Shown: positions 1 to 11,159, counted from the stretch's first letter. The stretch is DNA of 64,000 nt from Candidula unifasciata (GCA_905116865.2 CAJHNH020008460.1:77501-141500); one strand, 5' to 3'. Numbers and translations are program-made. Notes: a model not told the origin generated them from the letters alone.

Positions 1-535
1 GGTCGCCACAACATTAGGAACTGTATTATTAAAGGGTCGCCACAACATGAGGTACTAACTGTATTAAAGGGTCGCCACAACATGAGGAACTGTATTAAAG
101 GGTCGCCACAACACGAGGAACTGTATTAAAAGGTCGCCACAACATGAGGAACTGTATTAAAGGTCGCCACAACATGAGGTACTAACTGTATTAAAGGGTC
201 GCCACAACATGAGGAACTGTATTAAAGGTCGCCACAACATGAGGAACTGTATTAAAGGGTCGCCACAACATGAGGAACTGTATTATTAAAGGTCACCACA
301 ACATGAGGAACTGTATTAAAGGTCACCACAACATGAGGAACTGTATTAAAGCGTCGCCACAACATGAGGTACTAACTGTATTAAAGGGTCACCACAACAT
401 AAAGAACTGTATTAAAGCTTCGCCACAACATGAGGAACTGTATTAAAGCGTCGCCACAACACGAGGAACTGTATTAAAGGTCGCCATAACATGAGGAACT
501 GTATTAAAGGTCGCTACAACATGAGGAACTGTATT
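1..535 (+). repeat. Tandem satellite of a SPIN-like hAT subterminal unit (17 copies, cut by window edge)
   Basis: Seventeen head-to-tail units of about 30-35 bp, each reading GGTCGCCACAACATGAGG then AACTGTATTAAAG. The unit matches what I recall of the right subterminal part of SPIN-family hAT transposons. Units 2, 6 and 12 share a 4-bp expansion (GAGGTACTAACTG), units 1 and 9 have TATTATTAAA, and units 10, 11 and 13 have TCACC for TCGCC, so variants spread within the array. The array starts at or before base 1 and runs straight into the element's terminus at 536-571. Non-coding. Confidence 0.85.
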
Positions 536-571
536 AAATTGTCGTGGCATTAGGAAGGTTGAGAACTACTG
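536..571 (+). mobile_element. SPIN-like hAT right terminus
   Basis: After the last satellite unit comes GTCGTGGCATTAGGAAGG and GGTTGAGAACTACTG, the expected last bases and terminal inverted repeat of a SPIN-type hAT element. The following TTCTAAAG (572-579) resembles the TCTAGA-like 8-bp target favoured by these elements. The left end lies outside the window, so the target duplication cannot be verified. Confidence 0.75.
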
Positions 572-688
572 TTCTAAAGTGACTCTGTGGCAAGCTGAGA
601 GAAATTAGAAGGCAAAGTTCTGTTACTGTAGACGGAGAGTTAATATGAGCTGTTTATTTACACGAGACACGAGAGAATGTGTGTGTGT

Positions 689-778
<90 letters not shown>
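689..778. repeat. (GA)n microsatellite
   Basis: About 90 bp of GA dinucleotide with a few interruptions, preceded by a short GT run. Open frames here (Leu-Ser repeats on the minus strand) are artefacts. Confidence 0.95.
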
Positions 779-919
779 TCGAACGAATGATGAATACAGT
801 TTATTTTGAAATAGTCACAAATTGGCATGCAGGTTGATCTGACATTCAGACATTTCCAATCCCCGTCTTTCAACCCAGAATGTATTTTTATCAACAAAGC
901 ATGCTATTTTTATACATTT

Positions 920-1930
920 AAACACATATTATGGGAAACATAATGGCTCTCTATCAAAATAGCCAGAGCGCTGTAAGAACAACGGAAGGTATGACAAACT
1001 GGTTCCCCATTACATCAGGAGTACGACAAGGATGTGTCCTATCACCCCTACTCTTCATCACATATATGGATAAAATTGCACAGGAGTCAAACCAAAACAC
1101 AGATATTATAAATGAACTACTCTTTGCAGATGACCAATGTTTGTTACAAGAAGAAGAACAAAAACTACAACAACATGTTGATTCCTTGCTCACTAACTGT
1201 ACAAAATTTGACATGAAAATAAACACATCAAAAACTGAAGTAATGACCATAGGAAAGAAACACAGTAAAGTAAACATAAAGATCAATGACATACAATTAG
1301 AACAAGTTCAAGAATTCAAGTACTTAGGATGCATATTTACAGAAGATGGAAGACTCGATAAAGAGATACAGGCTAGAGTTCAAAAAGCCAATGCAGTCAA
1401 CTACCAACTGGCCCCACTTCTTCGTCATCCAAAGATCTCGTTACCAGCCAAACAACGGATGATCAACAGCATTTTCATCCCTACATTATGTTGTCAGTGC
1501 CAAACGTGGACAATGAATAAATCACATATGCAAAAAATAACTACGTGTGAAATGCGATGTCTCCGAAGAGTCACCAACAATACACGAAGAGACAGAGTCA
1601 CAAACGACAGCATTAGAGACAAAGTTGGAACAGAAGCATGCATGAAACATATTGAAAGACAGAGAATGAATTGGTTTGGCCATTTAGTAAGAATGCAACC
1701 GGATCAGATTGCCTATAAGGCCTTTTACAGTAGAACATCTGGAAGAAAGGCCAGAGGAAGACCCAGGAAAAAATGGCTAAATGGAGTAGCTGAATACGGC
1801 CAGAAGATCCAGAAAACTGTCACTCAAATCACGCGAGAGGCTCAAAACAAATATTTTAAATCACGACACTGGGCTACAACCCGGTAAAAGTGAAGTAGAC
1901 GATAGATAGATAGATAGAAACACATATTAT
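920..1930 (+). mobile_element. Young 5'-truncated LINE insertion with perfect target-site duplication
   Basis: The 13-bp sequence AAACACATATTAT occurs at 920-932 and again at 1918-1930, flanking an insertion at 933-1917. The insertion carries the C-terminal half of a reverse transcriptase and ends in a GATA tetranucleotide tail (about 1901-1917) instead of poly-A, as RTE-like LINEs often do. Perfect duplications plus an uninterrupted frame point to recent target-primed integration. The 5' end is truncated inside the RT palm domain. Confidence 0.9.
931..1887 (+). CDS. Partial LINE reverse transcriptase (RT palm to C-terminus), 318 aa, uninterrupted
   Basis: The frame carries RT palm motifs in order: GVRQGCVLSPLLF (motif B region, residues about 30-42) and FADDQ (catalytic Asp pair, about residues 65-69). 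A thumb-like EFKYLGCIF block follows near residue 130. The C-terminal part has RQRMNWFGHLVRM and GRKARGRPRKKW, typical of LINE polyproteins. The N-terminal endonuclease, the fingers and the first catalytic Asp are missing. The start ATG is accidental: AT comes from the target duplication and G from the element, so no native start exists. The clade is probably RTE-like given the tetranucleotide tail, but is not certain. Confidence 0.85.
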   Translation: MGNIMALYQNSQSAVRTTEGMTNWFPITSGVRQGCVLSPLLFITYMDKIAQESNQNTDIINELLFADDQCLLQEEEQKLQQHVDSLLTNCTKFDMKINTSKTEVMTIGKKHSKVNIKINDIQLEQVQEFKYLGCIFTEDGRLDKEIQARVQKANAVNYQLAPLLRHPKISLPAKQRMINSIFIPTLCCQCQTWTMNKSHMQKITTCEMRCLRRVTNNTRRDRVTNDSIRDKVGTEACMKHIERQRMNWFGHLVRMQPDQIAYKAFYSRTSGRKARGRPRKKWLNGVAEYGQKIQKTVTQITREAQNKYFKSRHWATTR

Positions 1931-2164
1931 ACGCGTAAGGTAAAAAAAAAAACACACACACAAAGGATGCACGACAAGAGTATACAATTAATTATGCATA
2001 CGTGTATACAAGCGCAGTACAAGTTGTACTGGTTTTTGCCTTTCCCTTGGTATCACCGGCGACGCAGAGAGGGGGTACTTGCTGCCTGGGCAACAGTCTG
2101 TACTCCAAATCAAAACGCCCTGGCCTGTGCCCTGGAGAGGTCACTCCAGCGATGCTTAACCATC

Positions 2165-2954
2165 AGCTGCTGGCTGTAAATGAGTTTAAGTACCTAGGCT
2201 CACGTATCTCAAGCAATCATTCTCTGGATGCAGAACTAAACGTATAGGAAAGTCCTCTGCTATGTTTGCAAATCTCACAAAGAGAGTTTGGTCAAACAAA
2301 AAGCTAACTGATAATACAAAAATGAAGGTTTATGAGTCTTGTGTCCTGAGCACATTACTTTACGGCTGCGAATCCTGGACTCTCTATGCTCCACAGGAAA
2401 AAAGACTGAATACCTTCCATATGCGCTGTCTGAGACGCATCCTTGGTATATTATGGCGAGACCTTGTCTCCAACGAATGTGTGCTCACAAGAGCAAAAAT
2501 ACCATCAATGTATTGTATACTGAAGCAAAGACGGCTGCACTGGCTGGGACATGTCTCCCGCATGGAGGATGGTCGTATTCCAAAAGATCTCCTATATGGT
2601 GAATTGGTGACTGGGAATAGACCTACAGGAAGGCCAAAGCTGAGCTATAAAGATGTATGCAAACGTGACCTAATAGATACCAACATAGGCACAGAGACAT
2701 GGGAAAAATCAGCTGCAGATCGACTACTATGGAGACAGAAAGTGAAAGACGGACTGTCACATTTTGAAAGAAACCGAACACAACGAGCTGTGGGAAGGAG
2801 GCACCGGAGAGTAAAACTGCCTCACAACGAGGGAGTATCTGCTTTTGTGTGTATCCTGTGTGGCAAAGACTGCCATTCCCGCATCGGACTTTACAGTCAC
2901 AGCAGATGCTGTTCCCAAAGCCAGCGGCACATCTCCATAGTCCCCCGGAACTGA
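2165..2954 (+). pseudogene. LINE polyprotein C-terminus with terminal zinc-finger-like motif, frameshifted
   Basis: NEFKYLGSRISSNHSLDAEL (in a frame ending at 2247) continues in another frame from 2262 with MKVYESCVLSTLLYGCESW, LRRILGI and RRLHWLGHVSRMEDGRIPKD, then GRPKLSYKDVCKRDL. This is the standard order of a LINE RT thumb/C-terminal region. The end (CILCGKDCHSRIGLYSHSRC) is a C2H2/CCHC-like finger. There is at least one frameshift near 2247-2262. A different family from the insertion at 933-1917. Confidence 0.8.
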
Positions 2955-3143
2955 CGGATGCCATTACATACAAGCGCATACATTTTCACGCTGATACACA
3001 TTAATTCACACTCACACATACACATTAAATTATACAAATATACGCATGCATACATTTTAGAGGCATACTCACTCAGATATACACATGTATTGATATATCC
3101 ACTCATTCCTCTACTTTGCATACAAACTCAAACTTTGCATACA

Positions 3144-3147
<4 letters not shown>

Positions 3148-3229
<82 letters not shown>

Positions 3230-3251
3230 GGGAGAAAGAGAGAGAGAGAGA
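3148..3251. repeat. Compound (AT)n-(GA)n microsatellite
   Basis: About 58 bp of AT followed directly by about 45 bp of GA with a GGGG interruption. Confidence 0.95.
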
Positions 3252-3486
3252 ATACAGGAAAACACGATTTAGAAATGGCAATGATCGTGGAAAGTATGAG
3301 TAGATAAGAACATGAAAAATCTTACCAGCGAACGAAGACAGGAACGGTATTTATTTGAATGTGAAGATTATGTAATAAACAACTGTCACTTACTTTTCTG
3401 GCTGCATTACCTCCAGAATGTACAATGATTGTTGAATAAATTGTTCCAAGCGTCGATAGTCGTGTTCTTATTTTTTTTAGATCCTA

Positions 3487-3511
3487 CCCCCCCCCCCCCC
3501 CCCCCCCCCCC
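3487..3511. repeat. Poly-C tract (25 bp)
   Basis: Uninterrupted C25 followed by A7. One of many long G/C homopolymers in the window, several of which sit inside a dispersed repeat family described below. Confidence 0.95.
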
Positions 3512-3594
3512 AAAAAAATACTATTTTGCGAGCAAATGTTTCCTGCTTGCAACATTCTTGAACACATTTCGCGTCCACGCTACGGGGTCAAACT

Positions 3595-3649
3595 ACTGCT
3601 GCTGCTACTACTACTACTACTACTATTACTACTTCTACCACCACTACTT

Positions 3650-3722
<73 letters not shown>

Positions 3723-3781
3723 TACTTCTACCACCACTACTATTACTACTACTTCTACTACTACTGCTGCTGCTGCTGCAG
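3595..3781. repeat. (TAC)n / (ACC)n / (TGC)n trinucleotide microsatellite
   Basis: About 185 bp of triplet repeat, mostly CTA, with CCA and TTC variants and a CTG run at each end. It opens long frames on both strands (poly-Tyr, poly-Leu, poly-Ser) that are not genes. Confidence 0.95.
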
Positions 3782-3936
3782 CTGAAGAATCTAATCAACA
3801 ACGCCGCAAAATTTTGCGGTGTCGGTTTCTAATTCAACTTATGATATGGAACCCAGTGTTGGTGATAACAAGTGTTAATAGCAACAGGTCAGAAGGAATT
3901 TCGAAGAATAAAAAACGATACACTGACTGAAGAATA

Positions 3937-4100
3937 ATGTGCATGTGACAGATGGACAGAAACAATGTGCATGTGACAGATGGACAGAAACAATGTGTAT
4001 ATGACAGACGGACAGAAACAACGAGCACGTGAGAGATGGACAGAAACAATTTGCTTGTGACAGATGGACAAAAACAGCGAACATGTGAGAGATGGACAGA
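3937..4100. repeat. 28-bp minisatellite, 6 copies
   Basis: Six exact-length 28-bp units start at 3937, 3965, 3993, 4021, 4049 and 4077 (last one partial). The consensus starts ATGTGCATGTGACAGATGG and ends ACAGAAACA. Divergence rises from left to right. Open frames on the minus strand are by-products of a period of 28 without stops. Confidence 0.9.
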
Positions 4101-4974
4101 TTTATCAAAAGAGATACAGGGAAAGATTATGACAGAAGCTTTATGACAGCCTTTTGTCCGGTCATTTAAACGTGTCAGTACATGAATCGATGTACCACTG
4201 GAGATCGCAAAATGTGATCTTATATTTTGTAATATCATGCTGTCACAGTCGACGTCACTGCACACTGGGCTGTGCTTCCGCGTTCCCAAAACACCATCAG
4301 CTGCTTTATTTATTCTCTGGAATGTGTCGCCGCCTTTCACACGTTTATAGCAATGCTGGAAAAGCAAAAAGGCAGGGTGCTAACTCTGGGCTGTTGGTAG
4401 GGGCTGATGTTGGGAAGGGGGAGGTGGTGTTGAAAAGTTGCCTGCTGATTTTTATGTTGTAATAAAAACACTTTGCACTACATGGGATTCATTGGCTGGC
4501 GCAATGTGGATGAAGATGCCAATCACCAGTTGCCTATAAGTCACTCACCATACGTTTCTTAGCCTCAACTAATAATCTAATTTTCTGAACTCCTTCTGCC
4601 TCATCGAGTTGTTTACACTCACACGCTTTGCCCTGGTTCTTACGCTAACTCACCCTGTCCCATAATTGTATGTTTTAACTCATAGGATTAAATCTTGATT
4701 ATTTCAAGTGATAGATTCTTAGACTAGAGTTGATAAAACAGGTGACAGCAGTCAAACTAAAATTTAGGATTTAAATTAATGACCTGTGGTCAAGAAGCTC
4801 AACGAGGAATGGGTGAGGGAAATTACGTAGACATACAAAAATAATCAACGTTTCGGCTGGAGTCTTTCTCGAACAGAGCCTAATAGCAGCACACAAAGGG
4901 CAAAGTATCTATAACTGACAGGCCCCACACAGTGTGGTTATGTGGGGGAAAAAATAAAAAGTAGTAAAAGGTAA

Positions 4975-5112
4975 TTTGTGTTTCAGTTTCTAGGATTCAG
5001 CTATTTGCTTCATTTATTCACTTTTTACTGTAGTATGCACCTGACGAGATACAGCAAAATATGCCAGGCAATAAATTGTGCAGTCTATTGTTTGTGTCTT
5101 CTTTGTTCAAAA
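4975..5112. repeat. Dispersed repeat shared with 15846-15960
   Basis: The block from TTTCAGTTTC through GCCAGGCAATAAATTGTGCA to CTTCTTTGTTCA recurs at 15846-15960 with about 75-80% identity by eye. No coding content. Probably the 3' part of an interspersed element. Confidence 0.6.
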
Positions 5113-5405
5113 GGAAAAAGGTCGGGAGATGCGAACCAGCGTCATTGCACATGGTTATAAACCATAAGTGCTCTGCCACCAGTACGGACAGCTGAAAAGA
5201 ATTGTCCGCCTGTGTCGCCGCACGCACGTAACTCTGTGGCTACGGCGACATTCCTCCATTTACCCCAGAGTGTCAACTCTGGTTCCCATTTCCTAGAGGC
5301 TGGGTGAACCCCAGGAGCCGCCCGGTTTCGAACACCGACCGTGGGATGCAGCGAGTCGCAGCTGGATTTGAAAGCGAGCCTCTTATCGACTGCGCTAACG
5401 CGGCC
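5105..5405 (-). mobile_element. tRNA-derived SINE
   Basis: Read on the minus strand, the head is tRNA-like. It has an A-box-like TTAGCGCAGTCGATAAGAGG (5398-5379) and a B-box-like GGTGTTCGAAACC (5336-5324), followed by about 200 bp of unrelated body. The distance between boxes (about 45 bp) fits a Pol III type 2 promoter. Inserted into the GIY-YIG element relic. Confidence 0.7.
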
Positions 5406-5814
5406 CCAAAAGTAGTAAAAATACTCATGTTACATAAATAGTAACAACAACATATAATAAAGTGAACTAAACACCATAAAATAAAAGAAATAAAAGAAAG
5501 AATACTGACACTTGAATGACGATGTGATGAACATTGATACTTGCTAGTCTCAGAACACCTAAACTATGACTGTGGCGGTTTTTTCAAGATGGACGTGTAA
5601 TTGGATAACCAGAGTAAGATTTTGTGAGGTTGGCAGAGATATCGTTACCACGGCTGTGATCCGAACTGTTCAGTTTGTAAGACTGATTTGAGTGGTTCTT
5701 ATCAATATCCAAGAGATGTCCACGGAGCCGATCATCTAGCTTTCTGTCATTTTACCGATATATGCCTTGTTGCATCTTTTACAGATAACAGCATACATTT
5801 AGTTTCGTGATTCG

Positions 5815-6070
5815 CATGTAAATGCTTCCTTAGTTTGCTTTTTATGTAAATGCTTCATCAATCTCCTTTTTATGTAAGTACTTCCTTAAACTGTTTTTTT
5901 TTTTTTAAATGTAAATACTTCCTTAATCTGCTTTGTATGTAAATGCTTCCTTGGTCTGCTTTGTATGTAAATTCTTCCTTAATCTGCTTTTAATGTAAAT
6001 GATTCCTTTATCTGCTTTGAATGCAAATGCTCCCTTAATCTGCTTTTTAAGTGAATGCTTCCTTTATTTG
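5815..6070. repeat. About 30-bp AT-rich minisatellite, 8-9 copies
   Basis: Units follow the pattern ATGTAAATGCTTCCTTAATC then TGCTTTT, repeated eight or nine times with substitutions and a T-run expansion in the third unit. Located immediately upstream (in minus-strand sense) of the GIY-YIG region. Confidence 0.85.
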
Positions 6071-6483
6071 ACTAGAGTTGGTTAATAAAACACCCTCTTA
6101 GTACAGAAAGAGTTTTAAACCCTCTAGACTATTTTAGGAGAGTTGAACCACCTACTGCCAGTTATTTCTGTGTGGCGGCTCTTCGCGGTGAAAAGAAAGA
6201 ATACCAGAAGTAATTTAGACATACCTTTTATACTCCAAGAATCTGATCACAACTTTAAAAGACAAACTTCAATAGTTAATTCATAACATAGTCATAAACT
6301 GTGATCAACTTTCTGAAGATGGTATCCTTAGAAAGATTCCACGACTAAAGGACGCGTACAAACTGCTAACATTTCAAAAGATGTTTCTTTAGACTGCTCT
6401 TTGTTAAGAATTCGTGAGTTCATTGTTGATTATGAACTGTCAGATTATTTACCGAATCTGACTCTGTAGTCTTTAAAAAAAGT

Positions 6484-6900
6484 TAAGTAAAGGACCCTTT
6501 TCCACGCCTTTAGGCGTATAGGGCATGTAGGGCTAGACCTATATTTTCATAGAACAATCGGCACACGATGGGTGATGTGGTCAGCATCACGCCGGCCGCC
6601 TTTACTTTCCCGGGACTGCACCCGGTACCCACTCAAAGCTGGGTCGACCTGGGAGCAAAGGTCATTTTGACAACTATTGTATTATTACGTCGTTCAGTAG
6701 CACCATGTGACAGGTATTTTTTTTTTTTCAAAGCTAATATTAATCAAGAGTTATCGTATGTCCACCTATGAGTCTCTTTTCTTAGCCATCGAATGTGTGA
6801 CGTGGAAGCTGACTAGGACCGGACACTTAACAAGTAGTATCTGGTGACGCAAATTTCAAAGCGTCTCTATTCAGATGAGAATACCCTTAGTACAAATCCC
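6484..6900 (+). repeat. Dispersed repeat, related copies near 57.2 kb and 60.3 kb
   Basis: GGACCCTTTTCCACGCCTTT and the downstream CTATATTTTCATAGA recur inverted at 60270-60395. The segment around GTACCCACTCAAAGCTGGG and GTCGACCTGGGAGC (6625-6660) recurs inverted at 57245-57300. No protein-coding similarity seen; a SINE or MITE family is likely. The rest of 6070-7100 holds nothing I recognise. Confidence 0.5.
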
Positions 6901-7105
6901 AGAAACCCCGACCAACCACTAGGTCATTATGGGGGCCCCAACGGTTAGAAATTAACAAAGTCCAGCCATGGTAGGGCGTTAATTAATCGACTATTAGTGG
7001 CATAGCCAGTTTGTCATTTTAAAACAAAGTGGCGAAATGAATTGACTAGGAAAGTGTTACTTAAAAATTTTCAGAGTAAAATTTTGGAAAAAATAAACCT
7101 GAACA

Positions 7106-7122
7106 CCCCCCCCCCCCCCCCC
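7106..7122. repeat. Poly-C tract
   Basis: C17 followed by C/T-rich sequence. Confidence 0.9.
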
Positions 7123-7442
7123 TCACCTTTTCCCCCTTTTTTTTTTCTTCTTCTAATAATTACAACGTAAATATTATTGGAGAGGGAAGGGGGTGGTCTA
7201 CACCAGGTACCATCTTGACCTTGCTCTGTGGTGGGCCCAGTCTGTGCATGACTGTGTTTGAAAGGTCATAAATATCACCGTTCTTTCTTACTTTCCATGG
7301 ACTGTGATGAAATACTGGGATTAGCCTAATATAATTTACGACAAAACAACAAAAAAATCATTGAAAAATCCAACCAGCACAGGCTTATCCAAGGCAGATA
7401 ACCAGCTGATATTTTAGCTGGTAGGGACTTAATTCCCCCTTA

Positions 7443-7446
<4 letters not shown>

Positions 7447-7513
<67 letters not shown>

Positions 7514-7520
7514 TATATAT
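7447..7520. repeat. (AT)n microsatellite
   Basis: About 74 bp of AT dinucleotide with one phase break. Confidence 0.95.
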
Positions 7521-8196
7521 AAGGAGCTCAGGATAACAAGGGATTTGAATCCATTTCATTATGTTATAAATTCAGTTTCGTCCTTTTTAGGACGACATTT
7601 TTGGTTATTTGAAGCCCTACCCTAGCTTTTGCCAGGGGCCGCAATATAGGCAGGCCATAAATGTGGCCAATTGTCTGAACGCGGTTTCTGGAACCTCTCC
7701 ACGGCGATCCTCATCAACATGGTGGCACTTTGTGTCATCGGGTGTTTATCGCTTGTGTGATGTCCTGGTGGGGTAGAAAGTCAGTCAGTCAGACAAGGGA
7801 TTCGTTGGCTTGCTTGCAAGCTTGACGCCATTTCAGATTTTATATCTTGTGATTTGGACAAGCATTTTTGAACACAAGACACAGAACAGGTGGAATTGAA
7901 ATTTGTGGGCCTCATAAGGAAAAAAGTGACCTGAGGTATGCAGCTTGTAACTGACAGGATGGAAAAATTGAGTCTAAGACGTTGCAAATGACATACTACG
8001 CTTTCGAAACAGACTCTTGTAGATGATAATTGCAATTAAAATAAATATTTCTATACAGAAGTGATTGTTTGGTCTTGGATTTGTTGATTGCTCAACTTTT
8101 GTACCAGCTGATGGCGTTGAGAGCAGCTGATGATTTAGGTCTACTTATCGTGCAGGCAACAACCCGAGATAAATAATTTTTCTCTTTCTTCTTTAA

Positions 8197-9325
8197 CTTC
8201 TTCTTCTTCTTCTTCAGCATTCTGAGCCCTTGAGGTTCATTGCTGCAGATATCACCCGCCTCCATTCATCTCTCTGGTTGGTCTTCTCTTTCCATTTGGT
8301 GACACCAAGTGTTTGCAGGTCTGTCTAGACATTATCTCTCCATCGTCTTCTTGGTCTGCCTCGTGGTCTACGACCATTCATCTCCCTAGTGTATACAGTT
8401 TTCACTTCTCTGTCATCTAACATTCTCTCCATTTGCCCCAACCATTTCAGTCTATTAGCTCTCATGATGCCAGTGATCATTGGTGATTTAAACAGACAAA
8501 TTTCGTGGTTGCTTCTCACTCTCCATTCCCCGCTGTTTGCATCTTTGATGAGTCCAAAGATTCGTTGTAAAGCTCTGTTTTCGAATAACTGTAATAAGGC
8601 TTCATCTCTTTTAGTTGTGCTCCAAGTTTCAGAGCCATATAAAACGACTGGTCTTATCAACGTTTTATATATTTTGATGTTAGTGTTGCGAGACAAACAC
8701 TTTGAATTTAGCAGATGTTAAAGGGCATCATAATGTGCCCTGCCAACTGGCGCTTATGCGTCTCCACAGATCACGATCCCTGGTTGACTGGAACAGCTCT
8801 CTTGATGATATCCCTCCATGCCATCGTTTTAGCCCCCTCCAGCATCATCTCTTCCGGTCTGCTTCTACCCCTTTTCCACTGTTCTTTCCCGTTGTCACGA
8901 TGTTCTCCAATGTCTCTCTTCTCATTTATGTATATTGTCTTTCTTGTCCTTTTATCTTCCAAAGATCCATACTGCTCTTCAATCAGGACATAGTATACTT
9001 TATTTCCAGATTGTATTCTAGATTGTATTTATTCTCTCAGCATGTTGGAGCAGTTGAAGTTTGCACCCAAGTACTTATATGTTTCCGTCCGCTTGATTTT
9101 CATATCATCAACTTGTATGTGGTCGTAGTCTATATTCTTTCCCTGTCTAGTTATTATCATGTATTCTGGCTTATCTTGGTTGATAACTAGTCCCCTTTTC
9201 TGAGCTGATCCTTTTAAGAGAGACAGTGTTTTGACAGTCTCTAGTTCATTTTCTCCATCAAGTAGATCATTAGCAATATTTATAGGCTTATAACATACTG
9301 TGGCTATATACATATTTCTTGTCAA
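8197..9325 (-). pseudogene. LINE reverse transcriptase 3' half, decayed
   Basis: Minus strand from 9325: ELETVKTLSLLKG, KRGLVINQDKPEYMIITRQG and TETYKYLGANF (post-palm/thumb). A non-matching stretch at about 8700-9030 follows, which includes a second LINE-like tail (about 8962-8771). Then IKIYKTLIRPVVLYGSETW, ALQRIFGL and RLKWLGQMERM / RRPRGRPRRRW occur at 8696-8325. After a TAG the frame continues (TDLQTLGVTKWKEKTNQRDE, EWRRVISAAMNLKGSEC) to a stop and a GAA-repeat tail at about 8200-8215, which marks the element's 3' end. Stops and an insertion make it non-functional. Confidence 0.8.
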
Positions 9326-9339
9326 AAAATTTCAGCCAA

Positions 9340-11150
9340 TCAGGTGCTGTCTCGACAATAAAGACTGGCTTCAATTAATGTGAAAACTGTGCTTGCCTTG
9401 GTTGTACACATTTACCGCTGGTTTTCGTCAGTCTTGCGATGTAAAACTTTTAATGGTTTCGCTCTCCCTCCCGTGATTTTAGTCACAGGCATGGAAGAAA
9501 GTCAAATCCCGATTGTCGGGTATAAAGGGATAGTCGATACCTTACCCCTAACAACAGCAGACTGCCGCTTTTGACAGAACCTCATGCAGGACTCATGTCT
9601 CATGTTCACGTCGTGTGCCACGGATAATGGCCTGTATCAGCCTCAACCGAGTCGACAGAGAGATCTCGGAGTTTACGACTCTCAGATGTGCGTTGTCCAA
9701 CCATCCTCTAACATACCTCAGCATTAACCCCCACCCCCCATACATACACAACCTTTCCTCCTCTTCCTCATGCAGGGTGATGATGTCAATTGAAAACTTA
9801 TTTGGAAAAGTCCACTGCTCGAGTTTACTACTAAATTTAAAAAAAAAAAAAAAAAAACTGTCGTTCAAATGTCAATCGGCCAAGAGTTTTACTCAAGTTT
9901 GGTTCAAATGTCCGGCCATCAATCAACAGCAGGCACCGACTACTGCTTAGTAAACAAAACTGTTGCGCAAGATCTAACCACTTACAATTAACTACGTAAG
10001 CCGCACCTAGACAAGCTCTGAACCAAACTGAAACGTGAATCCCTGTGATAATCGGAACCGACTAGCCTTGGCAAAAAAAAAAACAATTCTGCAACACTAC
10101 TCCTCCGTCAATAAAAGTATGTAGCATCTAAATACACAACACCCAAGTCTGCGATAAATAAGCCATTTTCTGCTAGCGCGAAAAAGGAAAACATTGAAGT
10201 AGGAGAAAAAGAAAATGTTAGGACAATAAGTAGTTGCCCGCTAAACAGGAACAGTAAAGGAAGGACAATGGTTCTTCTGTGCAGGGGCCATGAAACTTTA
10301 TCATCAAAGCCCTGACAACGGATATGTGAATAATAGTATTATACAACTACAACTGACTACTACTATATATTATTACACAGCAAGCCCTAGACAAACCACG
10401 TGCAAACTACAATAAGAAGAAACTTAGAGCAGTCAGCTTACCTGGACGACCAAGTGGCAAGCTTACGGTTGGTTTATCAGACACATGTTTGCAGATGGCA
10501 GAGGGACACTGGCAGACAATTTGGACTTTAAGGGGTGAGTTTTTCTTTTCCACTAGACAACCGAACCTGCTCATCGAGGCCCATCGCCCACGACGTTCTG
10601 TTGTGTCCAGAGCCAGCTCGAGGCCCTCTCAGCAGCCTCGCCCAGTTGTTTTAGTGCTCGTTTGCGTTTATTTCCTCGCAAGCCTAGTTGTTTAATCACA
10701 TTGTACGAGACCTCTTGCGCCTACCTCGACGCGAAGATTCTTACTGTGTACGCTAGGTCTCTCCTCAGACCAGCCGCTAAGCAAAGATACTCCTATGTGC
10801 ACGCGGATACACTGCCCGAATCATGCTGGAGTGTGGGTTTCTTGCGAGCAGATTTGGGACTTCGAGGATGTCAGCGACTGGAGCTCACACCACTGACAAA
10901 AAAAGATATTTAGAAGAATATGCATGTACGACCGTTAGCTGAAGATTCAGTAACAGATGAAACATTAATTAAGGGATTTCAAAAACAGTTAAATATATTC
11001 TGCTTGGGAGGCGGAAGTGTACAGGACTGTTATTCTGATTTCTTTAGAAGCAGTTTGTGGGTTGAAAAAGCATCATCTTACGACGTCAGATTCGGGAGAA
11101 TGGGCATCTGTGGTTTCGTCCGAAACGTTATGATGCACAGCGCAGTCCTG
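9340..11150. other. No gene recognised
   Basis: Short unrelated open frames only, plus an A-run at about 9839-9857. Nothing I can assign to a family. Confidence 0.5.
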
Positions 11151-11159
11151 GTAAGAACT

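Larger units (their letters stand above)
4845..5800 (-). pseudogene. Penelope-like element 3' part with GIY-YIG endonuclease, decayed
   Basis: On the minus strand 5797-5583 reads YAVICKRCNKAYIGKMTE, then after a one-base frameshift KLDDRLRGHLLDIDKNHSNQ. This is the Cys-x2-Cys, YIG and Arg/His pattern of a GIY-YIG nuclease, as found at the C-terminus of Penelope-like retroelements. Downstream at 4880-4845 is CCAGCCGAAACGTTG, a motif I associate with the 3' terminal part of such elements. Between them sit a shared repeat (4975-5112) and a SINE (5105-5405), so the element was later interrupted. The RT domain is not visible. Whether it is Penelope-like or another GIY-YIG element is uncertain. Confidence 0.55.

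Noticed and set aside
1..535. CRISPR-like array
   Set aside because: Units are directly adjacent with no spacers, and the unit equals a transposon end.
3429..3832. Open frames of poly-Tyr, poly-Leu and poly-Ser
   Set aside because: Products of the CTA/CCA triplet repeat on both strands.
3834..4367. 177-codon minus-strand frame with a repeated HSICHMHIVSVHL-like sequence
   Set aside because: The repeat reflects the 28-bp minisatellite. No family match and no composition signal of a gene.
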